Shown: positions 22,139 through 31,009 of the stretch, piece after piece
How the letters are laid out: each line of letters starts with the position of its first letter
How positions within the stretch are numbered: position 1 is the stretch's first letter
DNA from: CAXMST01 sp964196325
GTDB taxonomy: Bacteria; Actinomycetota; Thermoleophilia; Solirubrobacterales; 70-9
Assembly: GCA_964196325.1 (NCBI GenBank)
Contig: CAXMST010000123.1
Span: 1-41,928, forward strand
Direction: 5' to 3'
Length of the DNA stretch: 41,928 nucleotides
Made by a program: the position numbers and the translations under genes
Notes under the pieces: generated by a model
Seen by the model: the letters and a program-made list of their open reading frames with translations, nothing else
Databases searched by the model: none
Told to the model about the DNA's origin: nothing

Positions 22139-24724
22139 GTGGACGACCGCCGCAACGATCCCGCGCCCTCAGGGGCCCTCTACGACGCCGATCCCTACGA
22201 CTACGGGGAGGCCCGAGCGCTGATGGACGGCCTCGACCTGGCCGAGCCCGTTGCGATCACCCTGGTTCGCCGCGGTCATCGCACGGTCGAGGAGGCGCGC
22301 AGCTTCATCGAGGCGGAGCAGCTGCACCCGGCCACGGCTTTCGAGGGGATTGATGCCGCCGTTGAGCTGATCGGCGCCGCGCTGGAGGCCGGCGACCGGA
22401 TCACCGTCCACGGCGATTACGACGTCGACGGGATGGCGGCCACAGCGATCCTGGTTGGCGCGCTACGCAGGCTCGGTGGCGACTGCGACTGGCTGATCCC
22501 GGATCGCCTTGACGACGGCTACGGGCTCTCGATGTCGACCGTGGAGCAGCTCGTCGCGCGCGGCACCGGCCTGTTGATCACCGCCGACTGTGGAATCGCC
22601 AGCCCGCTGGAGATCGCGGCCGCGCAGGCCGCCGGGTGCGAGGTGCTGGTCACCGATCACCACAGTCCGGGCGAGGAGCTGCCGGACTGCGCGATCGTGC
22701 ACCCGGCGGTCTGCAACTACCCCTTCGAGGGGCTCTGCGGGGCAGCGGTTGCGGCGAAGCTGGTCGAGCTGTTGGAGCGCGAGCGCGGGGGGGCGGAGGG
22801 GGATAGAGCTTCCGGCCCGCGCGATCTCGACCTGGTGGCGCTCGCCAGCGTCGCTGATCTGGTTCCCCTGGTCGATGAGAATCGGACCCTGACACGCGCT
22901 GGAATCAAGCAGCTGCGGCGCGCTCGTCGGCCCGGCGTGCGTGCCCTCTTGGCGGTGGCGGGGGTCGAGGCCGAATACCTCGACGAGGGCGACATCGCCT
23001 TCCGCCTGGCGCCCCGACTGAACGCCGCCGGGCGTCTGTATCGCGCCGACGCGGGGGTTGAGCTGCTGCTCACCGACGACGACACTCGGGCGACCGAGAT
23101 CGCGGCTGAGCTCGACGCGGCGAATCGCGAGCGCCGCGATGTCGAGCGCGAGGTGGCTGCCGCCGCCGCGAAGGCGCTGAAGGAGCTGCCCGAGGAGCTG
23201 CGCGAGGCGCCGGGGATCGTGCTGGCCGGCGAGGGTTGGCATCCGGGCGTGGTTGGGATTGCTGCCTCCCGCATCGTCGAGCGGCACGGACGACCCGCGA
23301 TCCTGCTCTCGATCTCCGAGGACGGCCGGGCCCGGGGCTCGGGCCGAAGTATCCCCGGCTTTGACCTGCTCAGCGCCCTCGGCGAGTGCGCCGAGCACCT
23401 GGACCGCTTCGGCGGCCATCGAGCGGCGGCTGGAGTGGAGCTTGCGGCCGATCGGGTCGATGCCTTTCGCAAGGCGTTCGCCGTCGCGGCCGAGGCGCAG
23501 CTACCGGATGGGTTGCAGCCCGCGGCCGAGCGGATCGACGCGGTGGTTGGGGCAGAGGCGCTGGACACGAGGGTCGCCGAGCAGCTCGGCAGCCTCGGTC
23601 CGTTCGGGCAGGGCAATCCGGCGGTCCGGCTGCTCGTACCCTGGGCCCAGGTCGGCGATCTGCGACCGATGGGCGATCAGGGTCGGCACGCCCGCTTCAG
23701 CCTGAGCAGCGGTGCCGCGAAGGCAAGCGGCGTCGTCTTCAACGGCGCCGACGCCTTGGCTCGTACCGCACAGGCTCCGGCTGATCTGACCGTTCGGCTC
23801 GAGCTCAACCACTGGGCCGGAGCCACCGAGCCGCGGGCCGTGCTCGATGTGGCGCGGGGGGAGCATCCAGCCGGCTCCGGCGAGTGCGCCTGCTCGGGCC
23901 TCGCGGACGAGGACTGGTGGGCACAGTTCGAAGCTGAGCTGCTCAGCGATCCCAGCCCCAAGGGCGAGGCCGATTCCCCGCGCGAGGGGGCGGTTCCTCG
24001 AGAGTCGATCGACCACGAAGGGCGCTCCGCGGTGGCGCTGATTGGTGAGCTTCTCTCCAGCGGAAGCCGGGTGCTGGCCGTCTGCGCTGATGCCCGGGCG
24101 CGTCGCGAGCTCGCCTCCCTGGCCGCCAGCCCGGCTCGTTTCGGGGGCAGTCACGTGGTGCTCTGTGGCTCCTGCCCCGAGCCGGCCTTCGAGCGAGCCA
24201 CCGACCCCAAGGGCGGCACCGGCCTGGTGCTGGTCGACTGGGACGCGCTCGCTCGTCGACCCGAGCTTGGCGGCGGCTTCAGGCATGTCGTCGTTGTCGA
24301 TCCGCCGCCGAGCGCCTCGTTGGCGGGCCGCCTGCGCGCCACCGGCCCCGGCTTCGTCCACCGTGCCTGGGCGGCGGCGGGGGAGCTGCCCGCGCTCAGC
24401 TGGGCCGAGCGTTGGCAGCCCCGGGCGGCACTGGCCGAGATCTATCGCGGGCTCGTCAACGGTCCGCTCCAGGGCGCGGAGCTGGGGCAGGTGCTGGCTG
24501 CGGAGAGTGAGGGCGCCAAGCGCCGGGCGCCGCAGATCGCCGCCCGCTGCGTGCGCGTCCTGGGCGAGCTCGGGATCGCCCAGCTGACTGGCGAGCCGAG
24601 CGCCCGTACGCTCGGGGTCTTATCCTCGGAGAGGACCGAGTTGGAACGGTCGGAGGCCTGGCGCGCCTTCACCGCACGATACGAAGTGGGCCTCGAATTC
24701 CTCAAAAGCCAGACAGCAAGCTAG
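22139..24724 (+). CDS. recJ: Single-stranded-DNA-specific exonuclease RecJ, extended
   Basis: 861 aa from GTG 22139, against about 570 in E. coli. The DHH core has ITVHGDYDVDGMAATAIL (about 88-105), LLITADCGIASPLE (about 145) and VLVTDHHSPGEELPDC (about 169). The DHHA1 part has GRARGSGRSIPGFDLLSALGE split over ARGSGRSIPGFDLL and the later GGHRAAAGVEL. RecJ degrades ssDNA 5' to 3' in recombination and repair. An OB-like segment follows to about 590. The last 270 residues form an added domain (LIGELLSSGSRVLAVCADAR, HVVVVDPPPSASLAGRLRAT) that looks like a degenerate helicase-type nucleotide-binding fold, perhaps like the extended C-terminal domain known in Firmicutes RecJ. Confidence 0.93.
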   Translation: MDDRRNDPAPSGALYDADPYDYGEARALMDGLDLAEPVAITLVRRGHRTVEEARSFIEAEQLHPATAFEGIDAAVELIGAALEAGDRITVHGDYDVDGMAATAILVGALRRLGGDCDWLIPDRLDDGYGLSMSTVEQLVARGTGLLITADCGIASPLEIAAAQAAGCEVLVTDHHSPGEELPDCAIVHPAVCNYPFEGLCGAAVAAKLVELLERERGGAEGDRASGPRDLDLVALASVADLVPLVDENRTLTRAGIKQLRRARRPGVRALLAVAGVEAEYLDEGDIAFRLAPRLNAAGRLYRADAGVELLLTDDDTRATEIAAELDAANRERRDVEREVAAAAAKALKELPEELREAPGIVLAGEGWHPGVVGIAASRIVERHGRPAILLSISEDGRARGSGRSIPGFDLLSALGECAEHLDRFGGHRAAAGVELAADRVDAFRKAFAVAAEAQLPDGLQPAAERIDAVVGAEALDTRVAEQLGSLGPFGQGNPAVRLLVPWAQVGDLRPMGDQGRHARFSLSSGAAKASGVVFNGADALARTAQAPADLTVRLELNHWAGATEPRAVLDVARGEHPAGSGECACSGLADEDWWAQFEAELLSDPSPKGEADSPREGAVPRESIDHEGRSAVALIGELLSSGSRVLAVCADARARRELASLAASPARFGGSHVVLCGSCPEPAFERATDPKGGTGLVLVDWDALARRPELGGGFRHVVVVDPPPSASLAGRLRATGPGFVHRAWAAAGELPALSWAERWQPRAALAEIYRGLVNGPLQGAELGQVLAAESEGAKRRAPQIAARCVRVLGELGIAQLTGEPSARTLGVLSSERTELERSEAWRAFTARYEVGLEFLKSQTAS

Positions 24725-24855
24725 CCACGGACGAGCGCGACGAGCGGGTCGCATCGTTCGCGAACGGCCACACGCAGGTCGGGCTCGGGCCCCGCGCGCC
24801 GGCCGTCGCGCCCGACGACGAGATCACCAAGGGTCTCAGCGATGACGAGCGGGCC

Positions 24856-27063
24856 TTGCTCGGGGATCTGTTCGCGGTGGCCGGCGAGCACGCGACCGAT
24901 GCGACCGAGCCGATCGACCGGCAGAAGGTCGAGCGGGCCTTTGTCTTTGCCTGCGAGCGCCACGCGGACCAGAAGCGTCGCTCGGGCGAGGACTTCGTCA
25001 GCCATCCGGTCGAGGTCGCAAAGATCTGCGCCGGCCTGCAGCTCGACTCCGAGACCCTGTGCGCTGCACTGCTGCACGACACGGTCGAGGACACCAGCGC
25101 CTCGATCGAGGAGGTCGAGCGGGAGTTCGGCGAGCCGGTGGCCCACCTCGTTGGCGGCGTTACGAAGCTGACCGGGATCACCTTTGAGAGCCGCGACGAG
25201 AGCCAGGCCGAGAACTACCGGAAGATGATGGTGGCGATGGCCACCGACGTGCGGGTGATCCTGATCAAGCTCGCCGACCGTCTCCACAACATGCGCACGC
25301 TGGGGGCGCTGAAGAAGGGCAAGCAGCTGGTCAAGGCTCGCGAGACCCTGGAGATCTACGCCCCGCTGGCGCATCGGCTCGGAATCCACGCGATCAAATG
25401 GGAGCTCGAGGATCTCTCCTTCCAGATCCTGCACCCGCGCAAGTACGAGGAGATCAAGAAGCTGGTCAACCAGCAGCTGACCGAGCGCGAGCAGTACGTC
25501 ACGGACGCCGGCGGGATCCTCGCCTCAGAGTTGAGCAAGGTGGGGATCGAGGATGCCGAGATCTCGGGCCGGGCCAAGCACTTCTACTCGATCTACTCGA
25601 AGATGACCAAGAGAGGTCGGGAGTTCAACGAGATCTACGACCTGACCGCGATGCGGGTGATCGTCGGATCGGTCAAGGACTGCTACGGAGCGATTGGCGT
25701 TACCCACGCGATCTGGAAGCCCCTGCCGGGCCGCTTCAAGGATCTGATCGCGACGCCGAAGTTGAACCTCTATCAGGCCCTGCATACCACGGTGATCGGG
25801 CCGCAGGGCCAGCCCCTGGAGATCCAGATCAGGACCGCGGAGATGCACAAGTTGGCCGAGTACGGCGTCGCCGCCCATGTCGCCTACAAGGAGGGCGCCA
25901 CCGGTAAGGGCGGCAAGCCCAAGGACGTCGAGAAGTCGAAGATGACCTGGCTGCGCCATCTGCTCGACGAGGACGGTGAGGCTGATCCGAGCGAGTTCAT
26001 CGAGGCGCTCAAGGTCGATCTGTTCGAGGACGAGGTCTTCGTGTTCACGCCGAAGGGCGAGATCAAGAACCTCTCCGCCGGCTCGACCCCGCTTGACTTC
26101 GCATACTCGGTGCACACCGACGTCGGCCACCGCTGCGTGGGGGCCAAGGCCAACGGCAAGATCGTGCCCCTGCACTACACGCTGAAGAGCGGCGACATCG
26201 TCGAGGTGCTCACCTCGAAGCGCGATCGGGGCCCCTCACGAGATTGGCTCGCCCTCGTCAAGACCTCGCGGGCGCGCAACAAGATCCGCGCCTCGCTGAA
26301 GCGCGAGAAGCGCGAGGACGCCGAGAGGAACGGCCGCGAGCAGCTGGCCGAAGCGCTGCGGCGCCGCGGCCTGCCGCCGCAGCGGATTACCGGCTCACCG
26401 CTGCTGGTCGACGTGATCCGCGAGATGGGGTTCCGCAAGGCCGGCGACTTCTATATCGCCCTGGGCCAGGGCAAGATCTCGAACGGCACGGTTACCAACA
26501 AGCTGATGCAGCGGCTCAAGGCAGGCGATGCGGTCGCGGGTGACGAGTCCGAGGCGCGCCTGCAGGGCGTGCTCGAAGGCCGCGACGCCCGGGAGCGGCG
26601 GACCCAGCAGGCCAGCGGCTACGGGATCACGGTCAAGGGGGTCGACGATGTCATGGTCCGACTCGCGAAGTGCTGCCGGCCCGTCCCCGGCGATGAGATC
26701 GTCGGCTACGTCTCGCTCGGCCGCGGGATCACGATCCATCGTGAGGACTGCAAGAACGTCGCCGCCCTGCAGAGGTCGCCGGACCGCTTCACCGAGGTCG
26801 GTTGGGACGGCGACAACCGCACCTCCTATCGGGTCGAGGTAGAGATCGACGCGTGGGACAGGGTTCGCCTCCTGGAGGATCTCTCGAGGAGTTTCAGTGA
26901 GGCGGGACTGAACATCCTCGAGGCACGCTGCACGACCAAGCACCCGATGGTTCAAAACCGCTTTGTGGTCGAGGTCGGCGATACGGTGCAGCTCAAGGCG
27001 GCGATCAGTCGCCTGCGCCAAGTCGACGGCGTCTTCGACGCCTACCGCGTCACGCCCGGCTAG
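24856..27063 (+). CDS. rel: Bifunctional (p)ppGpp synthetase/hydrolase (Rel/SpoT)
   Basis: 735 aa from TTG 24856. The frame stays open upstream into the end of recJ with no ATG or GTG seen, so the exact start is uncertain. The HD hydrolase domain has SHPVEVAKI and the intact HDxxED of LLHDTVEDTSAS (about 70-80). The synthetase domain has YDLTAMRVIVGSVKDCYGAI and the RFKD signature in PLPGRFKDLIATPKLN, typical of bifunctional enzymes. TGS is at about 393-455 (VFTPKGEIKNLSAGSTPLDF). The zinc-finger region CCRPVPGDEIVGYVSLGRG is near 605, and an ACT domain forms the end. It makes and removes (p)ppGpp in starvation. The secDF-recJ-rel order echoes the conserved secD-secF-apt-relA cluster without apt. 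Confidence 0.97.
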   Translation: MLGDLFAVAGEHATDATEPIDRQKVERAFVFACERHADQKRRSGEDFVSHPVEVAKICAGLQLDSETLCAALLHDTVEDTSASIEEVEREFGEPVAHLVGGVTKLTGITFESRDESQAENYRKMMVAMATDVRVILIKLADRLHNMRTLGALKKGKQLVKARETLEIYAPLAHRLGIHAIKWELEDLSFQILHPRKYEEIKKLVNQQLTEREQYVTDAGGILASELSKVGIEDAEISGRAKHFYSIYSKMTKRGREFNEIYDLTAMRVIVGSVKDCYGAIGVTHAIWKPLPGRFKDLIATPKLNLYQALHTTVIGPQGQPLEIQIRTAEMHKLAEYGVAAHVAYKEGATGKGGKPKDVEKSKMTWLRHLLDEDGEADPSEFIEALKVDLFEDEVFVFTPKGEIKNLSAGSTPLDFAYSVHTDVGHRCVGAKANGKIVPLHYTLKSGDIVEVLTSKRDRGPSRDWLALVKTSRARNKIRASLKREKREDAERNGREQLAEALRRRGLPPQRITGSPLLVDVIREMGFRKAGDFYIALGQGKISNGTVTNKLMQRLKAGDAVAGDESEARLQGVLEGRDARERRTQQASGYGITVKGVDDVMVRLAKCCRPVPGDEIVGYVSLGRGITIHREDCKNVAALQRSPDRFTEVGWDGDNRTSYRVEVEIDAWDRVRLLEDLSRSFSEAGLNILEARCTTKHPMVQNRFVVEVGDTVQLKAAISRLRQVDGVFDAYRVTPG

Positions 27064-27144
27064 CCGGGCGAGCGTCGAGAAACGGGTGCTATAGCCACCC
27101 TAAGTCGACACTCGCACGGCCCGAGCCCGAGGCCGAGCCAAACC

Positions 27145-27162
27145 GCCGGGAGGCCTCCCGGC
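27145..27162. terminator. Bidirectional terminator candidate between rel and the esterase
   Basis: GCCGGGAGG and CCTCCCGGC form an 18-bp perfect palindrome between two convergent genes. As RNA it folds into a 7-bp GC stem with a GGCC loop. There is no strong T-run, which is common in high-GC actinobacteria. Confidence 0.6.
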
Positions 27163-27166
27163 TCAG

Positions 27167-28383
27167 CTAGCTCTTGACGCGGAAGCGGTAGGAGCGGATC
27201 TCACCCTTGCCGTCGCGGTTCTTCGAGCGGACCCGGAAGCGATGCTTGCCGGCCTTGAGCTTGTAGCTCTCCGGGGAGGTGCAGGTGCGCCACTTGCCGC
27301 TGTCGCTCCGGCATTCGAGCCGGGCTCGGGGATTGCTGGTGCTGAAGCCGAAGTGACCCTGGCGCGCTTGCCCTTGCGCAGCTTGACCCGCTTGGCCGGC
27401 TTGCGCCCCAGCCTCGTCGCCGGGGCTGTGTCGGTTGCCAGGGCATCACTCACGAACCGGATCACCGCCTCGGTCTCTACGGTGGCGTCCGCGGGGTTGC
27501 CGAGCGCGCTCTTGATCCCGGCGTGGTTGAGGTCGACGGTGACCACCTCGGCCGGGTCCTGCCCGAGCGCCACCGCCAGCTGCTGGTTTACCGCGATTCG
27601 CCCGCCGTTCGAGGCCTGGGTGAGGAGCAGATGCGGCGCGTCGCGGCGGTCAGCTTGGCTGGTGGGTGAAGCCTCGGTCCAGGTGCCGTCGATCGCGTTC
27701 TCGACCGGCGTCGCGTAGGCGTTCCAAAGCTGCTCGATGCCGCTGGCGCTGAGGGTCGAGGTTGCCGGGTCGGCGCGATCGACCAGGTCGTAGCTGGCTG
27801 AATCGAGCGCGACCACGCCGCGGAGCGAGAGCGGCGAGGTGCCATATGCCCTCAGGAAGGAGCCGTCGGTCGCGACCAGAGAGGCGAGATGGGCGCCGGC
27901 GGAGTGGCCCACGAGGATCAGCTTCGAGGCGTCGCCGCCGCGGGCACCGATGTTCTGGCCCAACCAGCCGAATGCCTCACCGACGTCATCAGGGTGGGCG
28001 GGGTAGCGGATACGGTTGGGGTTGGAGGAGCTCGGTGGGTTCGGCGAGAGCCGGTAGTTGACGCTCACGAACACGTAGCCCTGGCCGGTGAACAGTCGCG
28101 CCATGTTGAGCACGCCATTGCCCTTGTCGCCGGTTAGCAGGGAGCCGCCGTGCACATAGACGACGACCGGGGCGGAGCCCGCTGTGGGAGCCGGGCTCGG
28201 CGTGTAGATGTCGAGCTGGTTCAGGCTCGCCTCCGCTGGCGGCGAGCCCTGGGCGTAGCCGACGGCGGCCTCCAGCGTGAAGGGCTCGGTCGCCAGCGCA
28301 GTGCCGCCCGCCAGCGCGAGCAGCGTGGCGCCGGTCAGGGTCAGCTGGGAGAGCAGGAGCTTGCCGATCGCCACTGATAACAC
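27167..28383 (-). pseudogene. Secreted alpha/beta-hydrolase (esterase) with frameshifted C-terminal Ig-like module
   Basis: GTG 28383 starts a Sec signal peptide (LLLSQLTLTGATLLALAGGT then ALA cleavage). The hydrolase follows: the oxyanion HGG in VVVYVHGGSLLTGDKG, nucleophile Ser in LILVGHSAGAHLASLV, a distal active-site His in VTVDLNHAGIKSAL, as in the BD-FAE/hormone-sensitive-lipase-like group. After residue 340 (KPAKRVKLRKGKRARVT) the frame is wrong. One base shift near 27355 restores FGFSTSNPRARLECRSDSG and a WRTCTSP...GKHRFRV pattern ending at TAG 27169-27167. That is the Cys-pair Ig-like module common in secreted proteins of this group. The catalytic domain is complete, so the protein may work without the tail. 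Sequencing error is possible. Confidence 0.75.
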
Positions 28384-28405
28384 GATCGGACGACTCCCGT
28401 TGCGG

Positions 28406-28834
28406 TCAGCCGGGCTCGAGCTCGGCCCGGATGCGCCGACCCGCCTCGCTCAACTGCTCGTCCGTTTCGTAGCTGCGGCGGGGCCAGAAGAAGCCACGTA
28501 GCCCGTCGCCCTTCACGCGCGGTACGACGTGGACGTGGAGATGCGGAACGCTCTGGCTCACCTTGTTGTTCATCGCCATGAAGCTGCCCTCGGCGCCCAT
28601 CCCGTCGCGGACCGCGACCGAGAGTCTACGGGCGAGCAGGAACAGCTCCCCGACCTGATCCTCGGGCAGGTCGGCGAGCGTCTCATGGTGCTCGCGGGGA
28701 ATCAGCAGCGTGTGCCCATGAAAGAGCGGTCGGGCATCGAGGAAGGCGAGCGCGTCGGGTCCGTCGTAGATCACTTCGGCCGGCTGCTCGCCGGCCGCGA
28801 TCTCACAGAACACGTACCCCACCGAGGCCGCCAC
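28406..28834 (-). CDS. HIT-family nucleotide-binding protein
   Basis: 142 aa from GTG 28834. The histidine triad is HLHVHVVPR near residue 100, preceded by FHGHTLLIPREHHETLADLP and MAMNNKVSQSVP. HIT enzymes hydrolyse or transfer nucleotides from AMP-linked or dinucleoside substrates. The first Cys-containing region (GYVFCEIAAGEQPAEVIYD) keeps only one of the two cysteines of the usual N-terminal zinc motif. It is the last or next-to-last gene of a minus-strand run, 16 bp after the lipid kinase, and is probably co-transcribed with it. Confidence 0.9.
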   Translation of the reverse strand: MAASVGYVFCEIAAGEQPAEVIYDGPDALAFLDARPLFHGHTLLIPREHHETLADLPEDQVGELFLLARRLSVAVRDGMGAEGSFMAMNNKVSQSVPHLHVHVVPRVKGDGLRGFFWPRRSYETDEQLSEAGRRIRAELEPG

Positions 28835-28850
28835 GCGCCCGGCCCTCGCG

Positions 28851-29879
28851 CTAGGCGACGATCGTCAGCGCGCCCGCGTCGACCCGCAGGTCGAGCTCGC
28901 CGTGCTCGCCGATGTAGTCGCCGTCGACCTCGACCGGAAAGCGACGCAGGGCGCCATCCCGGTCAACCGAGCCCGACTCGATTCGCGCCTCGTAGACGCC
29001 CGAGAAGTGTGCGATCTGCCGATGGTCGGTGACGTTCCAGCGGGAGAGCAGGGCGCGGGCCGCGATCGTCGGCAGGTCCCGTTGGGTGGCACGTCCGAGG
29101 ACAGCGAGCGAGAGCGAGCCGGAGTCCGCTGCGATCTCCTCGCAGATCCGGATCTGGGTGTTGCGGAAATAGGTGTAGGGGTCGGAGTTCTGACAGATCG
29201 CGGTGATCCCCTCGGTGCTGCCGGCGTCGGTGTGGACCCGCATCTTGATCGGGTTGCGCAGGTAGCGGGTGTAGAACGCCCGGACCGCGGAGTACGCGTA
29301 GTAGTAGTGCCCTATCCGCGCCGCCTTGAGGCGAGGCCTGGAGTCGACCCGCTGCGCCGCGGTCGCGTCGAGCCCGGCCCCGCAGGCGAACACGAAGCGG
29401 CGGCCGTTGGCGATTCCGAGGTCGATCTTGCGGGGCTCGAAGCGGCCCGCGAGCTCGAGCAGATGCTCCGTCGCGTCGACGACGTCGTTCGGCATTCCCA
29501 GCGACCGGCAGACGACGTTGGTCGAGCCCCCCGGCAGCACCGTGACCGGGATGTCGGTCCCGGCGAGACCGTTGGCGACCTCGTTCAGGGTGCCGTCCCC
29601 GCCGAACGCCACGACCACGTCATAGCCGCCGTCGATCGCCTCGCGGCCGATCTCGGTCGCATGATTTTGGGCTTCGGTGGTGACGGCCTCTACGTCGTAG
29701 CGGCCCGCAAGTGCATAGACGACCAGGTTCTTGAGCCGATCGGAGACCGTCGTCGCATACGGATTTACGATGATCAGCATCCGCTTCTTTGTCGGACGCG
29801 CGCCCGTGGTCCCCGCATCGTCGGCGGCAAGTGGGCGGCCGGCAGCGGGGATGGCGCCAGCTTCGGGAGGCGAGGACAT
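28851..29879 (-). CDS. Diacylglycerol kinase-like lipid kinase (DagK/YegS family)
   Basis: 342 aa. After a disordered Ala/Pro-rich leader, the catalytic domain begins RMLIIVNPYATTVSDRLKNL (about residue 33). The glycine-rich nucleotide site is VVVAFGGDGTLNEVANGL (about 88-105), followed by VLPGGSTNVVCRSLGMPND. The C-terminal sandwich domain runs to the end (YIGEHGELDLRVDAGALTIV). The family phosphorylates diacylglycerol or other lipids at the inner membrane face with ATP; ceramide or long-chain base substrates are also possible. TAGCAT lies 6 nt before the ATG, so it may head its own unit with the HIT gene. Confidence 0.9.
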   Translation of the reverse strand: MSSPPEAGAIPAAGRPLAADDAGTTGARPTKKRMLIIVNPYATTVSDRLKNLVVYALAGRYDVEAVTTEAQNHATEIGREAIDGGYDVVVAFGGDGTLNEVANGLAGTDIPVTVLPGGSTNVVCRSLGMPNDVVDATEHLLELAGRFEPRKIDLGIANGRRFVFACGAGLDATAAQRVDSRPRLKAARIGHYYYAYSAVRAFYTRYLRNPIKMRVHTDAGSTEGITAICQNSDPYTYFRNTQIRICEEIAADSGSLSLAVLGRATQRDLPTIAARALLSRWNVTDHRQIAHFSGVYEARIESGSVDRDGALRRFPVEVDGDYIGEHGELDLRVDAGALTIVA

Positions 29880-29885
29880 GGTCGG

Positions 29886-29891
29886 ATGCTA
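29886..29891 (-). promoter_or_regulatory. -10-like TAGCAT for the lipid kinase
   Basis: On the minus strand TAGCAT ends 6 nt before ATG 29879. It lies in the 20-bp gap after the MBL gene. Confidence 0.4.
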
Positions 29892-29899
29892 GCCCGCGA

Positions 29900-31000
29900 T
29901 CAGCCGGTCGGCTCGCCGGTGGCGCCGTCTGGGTCGACCGCCGCGAAGCGGACCACGTCGCCCTCCAGCAGCTGCTCGGCCCGGCCCCGTGCGACCAGCA
30001 GATCCATATGCCCGAGCACCTCGCTCAGCGTCAGGTAGGCCTGGGTAACGGCGACGTTGCCCCAGGTTGACTGGGCGATCTCGTAGGCCGTGCGCGGCCG
30101 CTCGCTGATCAGCCGCAGGAACTTATCGGCTCGTCGATCGTGCATCGCGAACCGCGAGTCGATCAACTGTGCGTGCTCGGTGACCGGCTCACCGTGGCCG
30201 GCGAGGACGATCTCAGCCGGCAGCTCGCGGGTCTGGCGAAGGCTCTCGAGGTAGGCGACCAGCGCCCGCGGTCGCTCCGTCGAGCCATCGAGCGGCCGCG
30301 AGAGCAGGGGATTCGAGGAGATGTGGCCGATCAGGTGGTCACCGCCGATCAGGATCCGGCGCTCCTCGTGCCAAAACAGGGTGTCGGTCGGGCTATGCCC
30401 GGGACGCAGCATCACCTCGAGTTGGCGGTCACGAAGGTAGATCGTCTCACCGTCGTGGAGCTCGCGAGTGACTGTTGCTCGGCCGCCCCAGGCGCGAAAG
30501 CTCTTCGATACAGATCGCAGGGCGGTGACCATGTCATCGGGGATTCCGTGCTCGTGCATGATCTGAGCCGCGAACGCATCGTCCAGCTCGGCCTGTTCTG
30601 AATAGTCCGCCAGGTAGGGAGCGAGGATGTCGATCCCCGCAACCTCGGCCCCTGAGCGTTCAGCGATGATCTCGACCAGCCCCATGTGGTCGATGTGCTG
30701 GTGGGTGACGATGATCAGATCCAGCTCCTCGATCGAGTGACCGAGGGCGTCGAGCTGACGCTCGAGCTCGTCGAGCGCCTTGCCCGAGTTGGGGCCCGAG
30801 TCGATCAACGTCAGCGGGTCATCCTCGAGCAGGTAGGTGTTGACGCCCCCGACCACGAACGGCGTTGGGATTCGAAGCAGGCGGATACCGGCGTCGCTGA
30901 TCCGGCGCCAGATCTGAGCCGAATCCAGTGGCTCGGATCCATCCAGCTCGGCTGGGACGCCGTGGCCTGTGGTCCGTGGCTCTCGCTCCGGCCCCGGCAT
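29900..31000 (-). CDS. Metallo-beta-lactamase-fold hydrolase with C-terminal winged helix
   Basis: 366 aa. The MBL core has IPTPFVVGGVNTYLLEDDPL, then LTLIDSGPNSGKALDELE, and the two-metal motif HxHxDH as IIVTHQHIDHMGLVEII (about 98-104). Further ligands are in RPGHSPTDTLFW and IGGDHLIGH. The last 80 residues (RADKFLRLISERPRTAYEIA) form a small winged-helix domain, as in the LACTB2/RNase Z-like group of hydrolases. Substrates could be thioesters, RNA or small organic esters; the sequence does not decide. It follows the phosphomannomutase by 9 bp and is likely co-transcribed. Confidence 0.88.
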   Translation of the reverse strand: MPGPEREPRTTGHGVPAELDGSEPLDSAQIWRRISDAGIRLLRIPTPFVVGGVNTYLLEDDPLTLIDSGPNSGKALDELERQLDALGHSIEELDLIIVTHQHIDHMGLVEIIAERSGAEVAGIDILAPYLADYSEQAELDDAFAAQIMHEHGIPDDMVTALRSVSKSFRAWGGRATVTRELHDGETIYLRDRQLEVMLRPGHSPTDTLFWHEERRILIGGDHLIGHISSNPLLSRPLDGSTERPRALVAYLESLRQTRELPAEIVLAGHGEPVTEHAQLIDSRFAMHDRRADKFLRLISERPRTAYEIAQSTWGNVAVTQAYLTLSEVLGHMDLLVARGRAEQLLEGDVVRFAAVDPDGATGEPTG

Positions 31001-31009
31001 GGCGCCGTC

